Assembly (NCBI RefSeq): GCF_028912405.1
Contig: NZ_JAKELO010000002.1
Span: forward strand, 2,110,357 to 2,174,356
Reading direction: 5' to 3'
Length of the DNA stretch: 64,000 nucleotides
From: Methanogenium marinum
GTDB lineage: Archaea; Halobacteriota; Methanomicrobia; Methanomicrobiales; Methanomicrobiaceae
Numbering within the stretch: position 1 is the first letter of the stretch; every line of letters begins with the position of its first letter. The notes under the pieces are model-generated. The model worked only from the letters and a program-made list of their open reading frames with translations, was not told the DNA's origin and searched no databases. Shown here one piece after another: positions 25,785 through 34,955 of this stretch. The position numbers were made by a program, and so were the translations under genes.

Positions 25785-26402
25785 TCACTCATCCTGAATG
25801 TCATGAATTATGACGGTTCTTCCGGATATTTCCAGGCGGTCTTCACAGAATAGTTTTACTGCCTGGGGAAGGGCCTGATGTTCAAATTCCATAATTCTTG
25901 CAGCAAGGGTGTCCTCTGTATCACTGCTGAGCACAACTACCGGGTACTGGAGAATGATCGGTCCGGTATCCATGCCTTCATCGACAAAATGCACGGTACA
26001 TCCGGCAATTTTAACGCCATAATCCAGTGCCTGCTGCTGGGCATGGAGACCGGAAAAACTTGGCAGAAGGGCAGGATGGATATTGATCATTTTTCCGGCA
26101 AAAGAATGTACTGTCTCAGGTTTTAACAGGCGCATATACCCGGCAAGGACAAAGAGGTCTGCCCCTGATTCCGTCATTGCTTTTTCAAGTGCCTGATTAT
26201 ATGACTCACGGTCAGGGTAATCAGAAAATGGGATAATTGAAACTGGTATTTCGTGTTTTTTTGCCCGATTTATCGCATATGCAGATGGATTGTCAGTAAT
26301 GAGGCAGACAATCTGTGCCGGGATTGTTCCGTCACAGACCCTGTCTATTATTGCCTGAAAATTTGTGCCCCTTCCTGATGCAATCACTGCAATGCGTTTC
26401 AT
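25785..26402 (-). CDS. purN: Phosphoribosylglycinamide formyltransferase PurN
   Basis: A 205-residue GAR transformylase. It begins MKRIAVIASGRGTNFQAI and has the catalytic set of Asn-His in INIHPALLPSFSG (near residue 104) and Asp in FVDEGMDTGPI (near residue 140). It transfers the formyl group from 10-formyl-tetrahydrofolate, or a pterin equivalent in methanogens, to GAR in purine synthesis. ATG 26402 gives the normal length. Confidence 0.95.
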   Translation of the reverse strand: MKRIAVIASGRGTNFQAIIDRVCDGTIPAQIVCLITDNPSAYAINRAKKHEIPVSIIPFSDYPDRESYNQALEKAMTESGADLFVLAGYMRLLKPETVHSFAGKMINIHPALLPSFSGLHAQQQALDYGVKIAGCTVHFVDEGMDTGPIILQYPVVVLSSDTEDTLAARIMEFEHQALPQAVKLFCEDRLEISGRTVIIHDIQDE

Positions 26403-26427
26403 ACCAATATGTTGGCATAATTTCATC

Positions 26428-27708
26428 TTAACGATTCGTGTGCATACCACTGTCCATCGGGAATATGAGTTTAATATTTTCGATCCGGCGGTCATTCATT
26501 TTCATCACCATCAGGCGGATTCCGGATTCCGGAATAGTAATTACTTCACCTTTATGGGGGATATGGCCAAGCTGATCGATGATGAGACCTCCTATTGTTT
26601 CATAGGATTCGCTTATGGGAAGTGAGGATTTAAGGTCTTCATTGACGCGTTCAACCCATGCGCGTGCATCAATGATATACACCCAATCATTGACTTTCTG
26701 GACTTCGGGCTCTTCTTCATCAAATTCATCCATTATTTCACCGACAAGTTCCTCCAGAATATCCTCTACGGTTACAATCCCGGCAAATGTTCCGTATTCA
26801 TCCACAACAATTGCAAGGTGGACTTTTCGTTTCTGCATTTCACGAAGAAGATCATCAATTTCCTTGGATTCCGGAACAAAATACGCTTCGTACACAAGAT
26901 CTGGTATGTCAGCATTTGTGGGAGCATTCTGGCCTGGTGAATATATGACGCTGAAGACATCTTTTACATTTAATATGCCGATGATGTTGTCAATCTGTTC
27001 TTCGTAGACAGGAAGGCGGGTAAATCCGGTTTCATTAAAGATATTGATTGAATCTTCCAGGGTGCTTTTTCGGTCTATCATCACCACATCTGCCCGTGGC
27101 ATCATGATCTCTCTTGCACGTGTGTCTGAGAATGCAAATACCCGGTATAGCATCTCGTGTTCTTCCTCTTCGATCGTCCCCTCTTCTTCCCCAACATCGA
27201 TCCATTGTTTTATTTCGTCTTCTGTGACCGTTGGTTTTACTTCACGGTTGCGTGAAAAAATGCTTTTTCCTACATCAATGACCCAAAATAGCGGATAAAG
27301 CAGATATGAAAGCCACAATACCGGGCGTGATACCATGAGGGCTACCTTTTCCGAGGATCTGGCTGCATAGGTTTTGGGGAGGATTTCCCCAAATGTCAGC
27401 ATCAGGATGGTTGTTACAAATGTTGCAATACCAATTCCAATCTCTCCCCAGATGGCAATGGCAACAGCTGTTGCAATAGATGCTGCACCAATGTTGACCA
27501 GGTTATTGCCAATGAGGATAGTAATGAGTAGACGATCAGGATCCGATTTCAGGTGTTCAAGTGCCTTGGATCCTGTTTTTTTCTGTTCTGCAAGGGTTCG
27601 TACCTTTGCGTGATTTATCGAGATCAATGCAACTTCTGACCCCGAGAAAAACCCGGAGAGGATAAGACACAAAATAAAAATAATCAGTGCAAGATTGTAT
27701 TCTATCAT
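26428..27708 (-). CDS. CNNM/CorC/HlyC-type membrane protein with CBS domains
   Basis: A 426-residue protein. An N-terminal DUF21/CNNM transmembrane domain (about residues 1-180, four segments, with FSGSEVALISINHAKVR) precedes a CBS pair (about residues 200-330) and a C-terminal CorC_HlyC transporter-associated domain (about residues 345-420). The family includes magnesium exporters and proteins once called hemolysins. Transport of Mg or Co ions is inferred from the family. It is separated from purN by 25 bases. Confidence 0.9.
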   Translation of the reverse strand: MIEYNLALIIFILCLILSGFFSGSEVALISINHAKVRTLAEQKKTGSKALEHLKSDPDRLLITILIGNNLVNIGAASIATAVAIAIWGEIGIGIATFVTTILMLTFGEILPKTYAARSSEKVALMVSRPVLWLSYLLYPLFWVIDVGKSIFSRNREVKPTVTEDEIKQWIDVGEEEGTIEEEEHEMLYRVFAFSDTRAREIMMPRADVVMIDRKSTLEDSINIFNETGFTRLPVYEEQIDNIIGILNVKDVFSVIYSPGQNAPTNADIPDLVYEAYFVPESKEIDDLLREMQKRKVHLAIVVDEYGTFAGIVTVEDILEELVGEIMDEFDEEEPEVQKVNDWVYIIDARAWVERVNEDLKSSLPISESYETIGGLIIDQLGHIPHKGEVITIPESGIRLMVMKMNDRRIENIKLIFPMDSGMHTNR

Positions 27709-27801
27709 TGCACTATGCCGCCTCCGGCGGTTCTGATACTATATGATTCATATATGGGTTTCTCTTTGATTTATGCACGTTTTCCCAGATAAAAGCAGCG
27801 C

Positions 27802-28647
27802 TCACTCAAAAAAAGATCTGACCCATGCAGTTTCATCTGACAGAAGTTCTGTTTTTTTCCTGAGAGACAATTCCGGTTGGAATGTGAGATCCTCAATTTC
27901 AAGTATGAGTGGCCCTGCATATCCGTATTCGGCAAGGAGGGTGAGTATGTGTGCCACGTCAGTGTTGTCCTTCGTTCTGCAGTGCATTCTGCCATCAATA
28001 CAGGCACTGACATGAACGACGGCAATACGGTCGTGAAGATGTTCGATGTATTCCGTTGCTTCCCCGTTTCCTCCGGTAAAGGTATGTGCAGTATCAAGTG
28101 TGAAAGAGAGCCATGGTTCTGCCTTTAAAAGTGTGATGAAGTCCTGCGGTGCGGGAAGAAGAGAATTTACCTTGTGCTCCATATTTTCAAGTGATACAGT
28201 TACCTCTGCAGATGCCGCGCAGGTTTTCACTTCTGAAAGATAGTATGCAAGGCGTTCTTTGTCAGCAAAGGACACCGGGCGTTTTGCTGTTCTTCTGCCG
28301 GGATGAATAGTTACCGCGCAGGCATTGATTTGATCTGCGATGGTAACTGCCCGGCAGGCCCATCTGGTGGATATTTCTGCTACATCAGGATTGACAGAAC
28401 AGGGATTCAGGTCAAGTACCGGTGCATGAACACTGACAGATTTAATCGCAGGGTGAGTAATGATAGCTTCCTGAATTACAGGTACTGGCAAATTTTTTAA
28501 CCAGAATGAAGGGGTTTCAAGCCAGAATTCCACCGCATCACATCCGGCGTCTGTGAGTGCGTCAAAGATGATGTCAACTGTATATTCATGGAAAAACATG
28601 GTTGATGTGCCAACCGTTGCCATACCCTCCTCTTTCATTCGCCTCAT
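27802..28647 (-). CDS. Sugar phosphate isomerase/epimerase-like TIM-barrel protein
   Basis: A 281-residue protein of the xylose isomerase-like/AP endonuclease 2 TIM-barrel superfamily. Metal-ligand-type positions are visible in VSLENMEH (near residue 150), LDTAHTFTG, HVSACIDG and LILEIED. The substrate cannot be told. The start is uncertain: ATG 28647 or ATG 28623 (MATVGTSTMFF), the latter preceded very closely by gaggaggg. Confidence 0.82.
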   Translation of the reverse strand: MRRMKEEGMATVGTSTMFFHEYTVDIIFDALTDAGCDAVEFWLETPSFWLKNLPVPVIQEAIITHPAIKSVSVHAPVLDLNPCSVNPDVAEISTRWACRAVTIADQINACAVTIHPGRRTAKRPVSFADKERLAYYLSEVKTCAASAEVTVSLENMEHKVNSLLPAPQDFITLLKAEPWLSFTLDTAHTFTGGNGEATEYIEHLHDRIAVVHVSACIDGRMHCRTKDNTDVAHILTLLAEYGYAGPLILEIEDLTFQPELSLRKKTELLSDETAWVRSFFE

Positions 28648-28707
28648 AATAGTCTTTTACCTGAAAACACCTGATACGCGGTATTCATATGGGAATGCGA
28701 TAAAATA

Positions 28708-29952
28708 GTGTTCATGCGACCAATGGAAGATGGGGGTTCCGGAGATTCCGGTATATATTCCGTTTCTTCCCTGACGGCGGTAATTGCATCACTCCTTGAT
28801 GACAGGCGTATCAAAAATATCTGGGTTGAAGGAGAGATTACAAATTATCTTCACCACCGGTCCGGTCACCGGTATTTTTCCCTGTCTGAGGACCCGGGTA
28901 CACGTCCCTCGGTTATCCGCTGTGCAATGTGGAAAAGTTATGGGCGTGAACTGACATTTTCCCCGGTAAATGGAATGCGCGTACGGGTGTATGGGTCTGT
29001 GGATCTCTATGAGCCGGGTGGTGAGTACAAATTCATTGCGAGAGAAATGGAAGAGGCAGGTCGCGGTGAAGTGTACCGGCTGGTAAACCAGTGGAAACAG
29101 ATGCTGGAAGAAGAAGGGCACTTTGCCCTGTCAAAGAAGAAGGCACTGCCCCAATATCCACAGGTTGTGGGAGTGGTAACAGCAGAGACCGGTGCTGCAC
29201 GCCGTGATATAGAACAGGTAATTGCGCGCCGGTTTCCGGTGACTCTTATGCTGTCTCCATGCAGTGTCCAGGGACAGGGGTCTGAACATCAAATTGCTGA
29301 CGCCATCCGTTCTCTTGACGGGAAGGTTGATGTGATCATTGTCGGGCGGGGCGGGGGTTCATTTGAGGATCTCTTTTCTTTTAATCATCCGGAGGTAGTC
29401 CGAGCCGTTAGTGCCTGCCGGACACCGGTTGTCAGCGCGGTTGGTCATGAAGTTGATACCACACTCATTGATTATGCCGCAGATGTCCGGGCACCGACCC
29501 CGTCTGCAGCAGCAGAGCTTGTTGTCCCGGATAAAATTGAACTGAAGCAGGAGCTTCGAACGCTTGACCAGCGTTTATCTGAGACTACCCGGCGCTATTT
29601 CCATCGTTTCCATTCAGACATTGAAGATTTCCGCCTTAGGCTGCGCCCTGACAGACTCCGGGTTCACATTTCCCGTGAACAGGAATATATGAATGAAATC
29701 AGTGATCGTATCCTAACGCTTGTCAGCCGTGAATGTCAGAGTAATCGTATGATTCTTGCAGCAGAAAAAGCACAAATGAAAAGCCTGGACCCGTATGGTC
29801 CCGTACGGCGGGGGTATGTATTGGTCAAAAAAGACGGAATGCTCGTAAAATCAGTAGCGTCTCTCTCTTCTGAAGATGAGATTTCACTGAGTTTCAGAGA
29901 TGGTTCTGCACGGGCCTGTATCCATGAGGTGACGTATGACACAGACATATGA
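28708..29952 (+). CDS. xseA: Exodeoxyribonuclease VII large subunit
   Basis: A 414-residue XseA. An N-terminal OB-fold (about residues 15-110, KNIWVEGEITNY) precedes the catalytic core with GVVTAETGAARRDIEQVI, VGRGGGSFEDLFSFN and SAVGHEVDTTLIDYAADVRAPTPSAAAE. A coiled-coil region and a C-terminal domain follow. It degrades single-stranded DNA as a complex with XseB, encoded in an overlapping frame at its 3' end. Exonuclease VII is a bacterial enzyme, and its presence in methanogens is best explained by lateral transfer. Confidence 0.95.
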   Translation: MFMRPMEDGGSGDSGIYSVSSLTAVIASLLDDRRIKNIWVEGEITNYLHHRSGHRYFSLSEDPGTRPSVIRCAMWKSYGRELTFSPVNGMRVRVYGSVDLYEPGGEYKFIAREMEEAGRGEVYRLVNQWKQMLEEEGHFALSKKKALPQYPQVVGVVTAETGAARRDIEQVIARRFPVTLMLSPCSVQGQGSEHQIADAIRSLDGKVDVIIVGRGGGSFEDLFSFNHPEVVRAVSACRTPVVSAVGHEVDTTLIDYAADVRAPTPSAAAELVVPDKIELKQELRTLDQRLSETTRRYFHRFHSDIEDFRLRLRPDRLRVHISREQEYMNEISDRILTLVSRECQSNRMILAAEKAQMKSLDPYGPVRRGYVLVKKDGMLVKSVASLSSEDEISLSFRDGSARACIHEVTYDTDI

Positions 29953-30115
29953 AGAAAATTTAAAGGAACTCAAAGAAATAATCAGGACGCTTGAATCAGG
30001 TGCCGTCCCGCTCGAAGAGATGCTCACCCATTATGAACATGGGGTGGAGCTTATAAAAATCTGTGAAAAAATGCTTGAATCTGCGGAGCTGAAGATCGTT
30101 CTTCTTCAGGAATAG
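29936..30115 (+). CDS. xseB: Exodeoxyribonuclease VII small subunit
   Basis: A 59-residue helical protein (begins MTQTYEENLKELKEIIRTLE, with SGAVPLEEMLTHYEHGVELI), the XseB pattern of two helices. It is shorter than the roughly 75-80 residues usual in bacteria but contains the core. It starts inside the last 17 bases of xseA, consistent with co-translation. Its 3' 65 bases overlap the convergent DUF371 gene. Confidence 0.93.
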   Translation: MTQTYEENLKELKEIIRTLESGAVPLEEMLTHYEHGVELIKICEKMLESAELKIVLLQE

Positions 30116-30572
30116 TGAATATTTCCATATTCACGGTCATCTTTTCGTCTTCAATAATTGCAGCAATCAGTTCCCGTGGAAGTGTTTTCGCGGTGAAATC
30201 AGCATGAATTCCAATGGTTCTGTTGTCGATATATGAACTTCTTCTCCACACAAGATCTGTTGGGTGGTTGAGTGTCATCTGACTGCTTCCCCGTGCGGTA
30301 ATTGTACACGTTTCTTTTCCTGCAGAGAGTGTTGTCACCAGAAGTGCGGTGTCTGAAGCGAGTGATTTTATGAATTCCGGGTTTAAATCACAAAGTCCTT
30401 TGTCTGCATGCACCCCAATGATGCATGTTCCACTGGGTGTGAGATGTACTTCTTTTGTGATTTCAAATGTGGACTGATGCAGTGCCATGATATTCGGGTG
30501 GCCGCTGCAGATTAGTTTTTCACCATGCCGTTTGTTCATGAACAGAGGTACTATGTTTGACTGCATACTCAA
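30051..30572 (-). CDS. DUF371 protein
   Basis: A protein of up to 173 residues. The DUF371 signature is GHPNIMALHQSTFEITKE (near residue 25) with TPSGTCIIGV and YIDNRTIGIHADFTAKTLPRELI. The function is unknown; the family is archaeal. The first codon of the longest frame is TTG (30572), with ATGs at 30566 and 30539; the latter gives about 162 residues and is equally possible. The 3' end overlaps xseB by 65 bases in antisense. Confidence 0.85.
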   Translation of the reverse strand: MSMQSNIVPLFMNKRHGEKLICSGHPNIMALHQSTFEITKEVHLTPSGTCIIGVHADKGLCDLNPEFIKSLASDTALLVTTLSAGKETCTITARGSSQMTLNHPTDLVWRRSSYIDNRTIGIHADFTAKTLPRELIAAIIEDEKMTVNMEIFTIPEEERSSAPQIQAFFHRFL

Positions 30573-30631
30573 AAATCATTACCTGTGTTCAGGCTCAGGT
30601 TAATCCGTTTATAGTGCTAATAACATAGCCA

Positions 30632-31207
30632 ATGACGTACGAAGTACTCTGTCCCATTTGTGGGGAAGAGACAACTCACAGTATCCTGAAGGAGTCATCC
30701 GACCTTCTGGTTCAGTGTAAGGTGTGCAGCCATGTTCATCATGTGTCGCGCCCCATCCCACCGGAACCGATTGTTGTCCGGACAATAATCAGTGATGAAG
30801 ATAGCTCCAAGGTCGGGACAATTGAACTAAATGAATCGGATATCTGTTTTATTGGAGATTTTTTTGTTGCTGACGTCGGGGAGGAAGTCTATACGGTTGA
30901 GGTATGTGGCATCGAGGTGGGGCAACGTCGCCCATCCCGTGCAAAAGCCCCGGATATTACCGCTCTCTGGACACGGCTCATTGACAGCGTGGTTGTAAAA
31001 ATCTCTGTTCACGATGGAATGCGCACAATTCCATGCTATCTCCGCTGTGATGGTGAACGTGATTTTCAGATTGGGGGTATTGAGAATATTGAGGGTATGA
31101 GTGCCCGTATAACTCATATCAAAATGCGAAACGGGTCTATGATGAGAAAAGATGGATGGAAGGCATATGCACGGAAAATCCGTCGTGTGTATGGGACCCG
31201 CTTATAA
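30632..31207 (+). CDS. HVO_0476-type zinc-finger protein
   Basis: A 191-residue archaeal protein with an N-terminal zinc ribbon (CPICGEETTHSIL...CKVCSHVHHV, about residues 6-34), followed by two beta-rich domains. The C-terminal half includes ISVHDGMRTIPCYLRCDGERDFQIG. It is likely a nucleic-acid or protein-binding factor; no specific role is known. Its stop overlaps the end of the convergent small thioredoxin gene by 6 bases. Confidence 0.82.
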   Translation: MTYEVLCPICGEETTHSILKESSDLLVQCKVCSHVHHVSRPIPPEPIVVRTIISDEDSSKVGTIELNESDICFIGDFFVADVGEEVYTVEVCGIEVGQRRPSRAKAPDITALWTRLIDSVVVKISVHDGMRTIPCYLRCDGERDFQIGGIENIEGMSARITHIKMRNGSMMRKDGWKAYARKIRRVYGTRL

Positions 31208-31468
31208 CCAGATATATTTTTTTAACATTTCTTCAAGAACCGGGCCGGGTGTTATTCCCTCCATTCGTTCTTTTTCCGTTCCGTTAACAAAAACCAGAAT
31301 TGTGGGTGTGACCCGCAGAGCATATTTTTGGATTGCTCCTTCTGTTTTTACCGCATCAATATCTGTTATCGTAACTCCCTGTTTTTCTTCAATTTCATGA
31401 TTGATGGACCTTTGTTCATCACAACCAGGGCACCCGTCCTGATGAAAACAGAGTATTTCTACTGTCAT
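31202..31468 (-). CDS. Small thioredoxin/glutaredoxin-like protein
   Basis: An 88-residue thioredoxin-fold protein with the active site CPGC in FHQDGCPGCDEQ (near residue 14) and the cis-proline region RVTPTILVF near residue 52. It lacks the N-terminal strand and helix of classical thioredoxin and resembles methanogen small redoxins. It probably reduces disulfides in the cytoplasm; partners are unknown. Confidence 0.87.
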   Translation of the reverse strand: MTVEILCFHQDGCPGCDEQRSINHEIEEKQGVTITDIDAVKTEGAIQKYALRVTPTILVFVNGTEKERMEGITPGPVLEEMLKKYIWL

Positions 31469-31508
31469 ACTGGTAAAAAGGAAAAAAGAATATATGAAAC
31501 TGTTTGTT

Positions 31509-32186
31509 TCAGATGAGCTGGTTTATAGTAATATCTGCAGAGGCATATCCATACTGCACTGTCAGGGTATTGTTATCCTTTGCAATTATCTTTGACATTC
31601 TGGTAGCAACAGTTTCGGGTGCTGTTTCATTGTCGAGGACAACTTCCGGTTGTGGTGCAAATCCAAGAGGAATCCACATTCCAACTGCTGTTTCTGAATA
31701 GTTCCCACCAATGAGACCATACTGCTCTGCTGTCATCTCCCGTGTCATTGTCTCTCCGAATGGGAATAAGACTGTCTTTGCATCCCCTTCGTGCATCCCT
31801 TTTGCTTCATCAGCGATGGTTGTCAGTTCGGGTTCAAAGAAAGCATAGGTATTCCAACCGTTTGGGTACATATACACTTCAATTGGTACAATAAAGTCAG
31901 TATAATTCTGACCAATGACCATCTGCAGGGGTTGTGAGGCACCTGCTATCAAGACTTCGTTTTGAATGACGGTATCATCTGACGAAAGCACGGCCACGCC
32001 GCTGTCGTCACGGATTGTGTAACTGACAACAATGCCTGATCCATCTGCTGCGGATTTAAAAATCGAGAAAAAACCCAATGTGAGTGAAAACCCGAGCACA
32101 CATGATATCAGAATGATGACAACAAATACCCGTGTGAGGGTTTTTGTCCAGTCGTCTTTTTTCTTTGCGCTCTTCTCTTTTGCCAT
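31509..32186 (-). CDS. Membrane-anchored protein with possible FKBP-like domain
   Basis: A 225-residue protein with one N-terminal membrane segment (about residues 18-42) after a Lys-rich cytoplasmic tail, and a large extracytoplasmic domain. Segments VSYTIRDDSGVAVLSSDD and GMHEGDAKTVLFPF recall the strand patterns of FKBP/SlyD-type peptidyl-prolyl isomerases, but active-site aromatic residues cannot be confirmed by eye. ATG 32186 is chosen; the frame stays open upstream only as antisense of hsp20. Function is tentative. Confidence 0.65.
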   Translation of the reverse strand: MAKEKSAKKKDDWTKTLTRVFVVIILISCVLGFSLTLGFFSIFKSAADGSGIVVSYTIRDDSGVAVLSSDDTVIQNEVLIAGASQPLQMVIGQNYTDFIVPIEVYMYPNGWNTYAFFEPELTTIADEAKGMHEGDAKTVLFPFGETMTREMTAEQYGLIGGNYSETAVGMWIPLGFAPQPEVVLDNETAPETVATRMSKIIAKDNNTLTVQYGYASADITINQLI

Positions 32187-32355
32187 TAGTATTATTTCAA
32201 CTCTGTTCTGTATTAAATATGTATATTGGCGTTGGTTTACCGGAGGTATCACAAAAATGATGGTCTGGAAACATTTATCCTCCATACTGTCGGGATTAGT
32301 ATCTGTTGATTCTGTGTTATGCAGCACCGGATCGTCAGCATAAGGAGATGATAGT

Positions 32356-32823
32356 ATGATTCGAAGAAGGAGATATCCATTTTCTCTACTCTGGAATGAA
32401 CTTGATGAAATGATGGCAGAATGGGAATCACGTGTGCAAAGCACCGTAGCTGCCGGAGCGTCACTTCCTTCTATGGTCAGGCCAGCACTCAAAAGGGAAT
32501 TCAGAGTTGATGTACGCGAAGATATGGACGAAGTGATCGTCGTTGCCGATCTTCCGGGAATTGATAAAAAAGATGTTGTGATACGGCTGATAAATCCCAT
32601 GAATCTGGAAATGTCTGTTGCAGGTGTTACAGAACCTGGTGATGAAACGGAAAGTTATGAATATTTTACCCGTGAGCGCCTTTCAGGAAAGATGCGCCGT
32701 ATTGTATCCCTCCCGGTTGAAGTAATTGACGAAGAAGCCAGTGCCGCCTTCCGTAATGGAGTGCTGGAAGTTCGACTCCGGAAGGCAATCCCTGAGACGG
32801 GGAGTGTCATCCCAATAAACTAA
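32356..32823 (+). CDS. Hsp20/alpha-crystallin family small heat-shock protein
   Basis: A 155-residue protein with an N-terminal variable arm (about residues 1-48) and the alpha-crystallin domain (DVREDMDEVIVVADLPGIDKKDV through FRNGVLEVRLRKA). Family members are ATP-independent holdases. A strong ribosome site, ggagatgat, lies 3 bases before the ATG. Confidence 0.93.
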   Translation: MIRRRRYPFSLLWNELDEMMAEWESRVQSTVAAGASLPSMVRPALKREFRVDVREDMDEVIVVADLPGIDKKDVVIRLINPMNLEMSVAGVTEPGDETESYEYFTRERLSGKMRRIVSLPVEVIDEEASAAFRNGVLEVRLRKAIPETGSVIPIN

Positions 32824-32880
32824 CTTTTTTGGTTAATGTGTGGCTTTCTCCCTAGTTATTAAGAATCGTCCGAGTAAATA

Positions 32881-33675
32881 GTGAAAACAATGGACAAAAA
32901 GAAGGTCCGCGACTATATGACATATGATGTTGTCTCCATTAATGCACAGGGGACCGCAAAGGATGTTATAAATGCAATTCGTGATACGCATCACGATGGG
33001 TTTCCGGTAATTGATGATCGGAAGGTTGTAGGGTATGTATCTGCCCGTGATCTTCTCTTTGTATATCCCTATACTCCAATTGAGAAGATAATGTCCCGTC
33101 ACCTTATTGTTGCAGATCCTGATATGGACATCAATGACGCGGCCCGTGTGATATTCAGGTCTGGGATACAGAAACTTCCTGTGGTTGACGATGACAACAA
33201 TCTCATTGGCATCATCTCAAATGCAGATGTGATCCGTTCTCAGATTGAGCATGTTTCACCCGATAAGGTGTTTAAATTCATTGATACGCTTCGTCAGCTA
33301 CATGATATTGAACCAACACTTGTCAGGGAAAAAGTTATAATACAAGATCTCCTTCCCACCCAGTCAAAAATTTATCAGGATGAACTTGAAGGGAGAATGT
33401 ATGAAATACAAAAAGGACTTGCCGAACCACTTATTGTTGTCCGGCGTCCCGGAAGGCTTGTGCTTGTTGACGGGCATCATCGTGCTGTTGCAGCCCATCG
33501 ACTTGGAATAAAAGAATTGGATGCCTATATTATTGAAATTGATGAGGATATTGAACTCGGGCTCGAACGGACTGCACGTGAGATGAATCTTTCAACTCTT
33601 GATGACATCAAAATTCTGGATTATGCCCGGCATCCCCTTGTTGCATTGACGCATCGTCTGGTCAGGCACAGTTAG
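32881..33675 (+). CDS. CBS-pair protein with ParB-like nuclease-fold domain
   Basis: A 264-residue protein. Two CBS motifs (about residues 8-65 and 75-125) precede a ParB/sulfiredoxin-like domain containing RLVLVDGHHRAVAAHRLG near residue 196. Similar archaeal proteins join adenosyl-ligand sensing to a ParB-like catalytic or kinase fold (SerK-like relatives are known). Serine or nucleotide kinase activity is possible but not shown. GTG 32881 or ATG 32890 are both possible starts. Confidence 0.82.
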   Translation: MKTMDKKKVRDYMTYDVVSINAQGTAKDVINAIRDTHHDGFPVIDDRKVVGYVSARDLLFVYPYTPIEKIMSRHLIVADPDMDINDAARVIFRSGIQKLPVVDDDNNLIGIISNADVIRSQIEHVSPDKVFKFIDTLRQLHDIEPTLVREKVIIQDLLPTQSKIYQDELEGRMYEIQKGLAEPLIVVRRPGRLVLVDGHHRAVAAHRLGIKELDAYIIEIDEDIELGLERTAREMNLSTLDDIKILDYARHPLVALTHRLVRHS

Positions 33676-34853
33676 GATCCCGAACAAAGGGTTTCATAGT
33701 CCGGATTGAGGTAATCCTCTGTCACAACGCTATGTTCCGGAATGACTGCTTCCGGCCATATCCGTGTTTTTGAATGAACAACACTACCCTGTTTAATTAC
33801 TGAACGGGGACCTATTACGGTGTCATTCTCAATATTGCATCGTTCCCGTATTGCTGCTTCATTATCAATAATGCTGCCGCTTATTGTGGTATCAGCTCCG
33901 ATATGGACATGGTTGTAAATCGATGATGAGAATATTTTAACCCCTTCGCGAATGACACAGTCGTTTCCAAGAGATGTGTAAGGGCCGATGATAACCCTGT
34001 TTCCGATAATCGTGCCGGAACCAATGGATACCGGGCCGATGATTTTTGAATTCTCACCAATTACTACACCTTCACCAAAATGAACCGGGCCATGAACGGT
34101 TGCCCCCTTGATGGTGATGTCACCTGATATATTGGTGTATGACATCTCCTGCAGTTTCCAGTGTTCTGCTTCCCTCAGGGAACGTGGACTTCCTACATCA
34201 GACCAATTGCCGCGCGCAAGCCAGCCTGAAATATGTGTTTCCGGATGTTCCATAAGGATAGGGAAGAGATCTTTGGCAAAGTCAAATTTGGTATTTTCCG
34301 GTATGTATTCAAAGATTCCCGGATTGCAGACATACATTCCGGTGCTCGCAAGATTGGAAAATATCTGGCCAGGGGACGGTTTTTCGGTAAATCGCATAAT
34401 CTCATAATTCACATCGATTTCTGCGATTCCGTATTCTGATGGTTCATCGATGGAGATGAGACCAATAGAGGCTATTGCGTCACCACGGAGATGTTCCCGG
34501 TAAAACTGGAGGAGGTCTATGTCCGTGATATGGTCTCCGCCTACCACCAGAAATGGTGAATCATTCAGGTATTCTTCAGCATTTTTTACACTCCCTGCAG
34601 TACCCAGTTTGACAGGATCCCGTACATAGGTGATTTCTGCACCGAAGAGTGACCCATCGCCGAGTAGGTCCTGAATATCATCGCCCTTGTAGCCGAGTGT
34701 TACAACAATATCGGTAAATCCAAGATTGGAGAGATGGTCGACAAGATGAATTATTGATGGAATATTTACAATTGGGATGCAGGGCTTTGGCCGTTCAAAG
34801 GTCAGTGGCCGTAGACGGGTCCCCTCTCCGCCACACATGATGCATACCTTCAT
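33672..34853 (-). CDS. Sugar-phosphate nucleotidyltransferase with left-handed beta-helix
   Basis: A 393-residue enzyme. The N-terminal nucleotidyltransferase domain has GGEGTRLRPLTFERPKPCIPIVN (residues 7-29) and a GGDH catalytic site near residue 105. The C-terminal part (about residues 255-370) shows hexapeptide repeats (isoleucine-rich turns) of a left-handed beta-helix. It likely makes GDP-mannose or another NDP-sugar for glycan or S-layer glycosylation. ATG 34853 is chosen because upstream sequence does not resemble the family. Confidence 0.9.
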   Translation of the reverse strand: MKVCIMCGGEGTRLRPLTFERPKPCIPIVNIPSIIHLVDHLSNLGFTDIVVTLGYKGDDIQDLLGDGSLFGAEITYVRDPVKLGTAGSVKNAEEYLNDSPFLVVGGDHITDIDLLQFYREHLRGDAIASIGLISIDEPSEYGIAEIDVNYEIMRFTEKPSPGQIFSNLASTGMYVCNPGIFEYIPENTKFDFAKDLFPILMEHPETHISGWLARGNWSDVGSPRSLREAEHWKLQEMSYTNISGDITIKGATVHGPVHFGEGVVIGENSKIIGPVSIGSGTIIGNRVIIGPYTSLGNDCVIREGVKIFSSSIYNHVHIGADTTISGSIIDNEAAIRERCNIENDTVIGPRSVIKQGSVVHSKTRIWPEAVIPEHSVVTEDYLNPDYETLCSGS

Positions 34854-34955
34854 ACTCCATATGTTGTCGTACTTTGGGTTAAATTCTGCCGGTATGATAT
34901 ACAGAACTTTGACAGAAACGATAGAATAACATAGGATTCCTTCCATTCTCCAGAT

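Noticed and set aside
31509..32600. Longer version (363 codons) of the membrane-anchored protein
   Set aside because: The extra N-terminal part is antisense to hsp20 and does not look like protein; ATG 32186 with its Lys-rich start and membrane segment is the sensible start.
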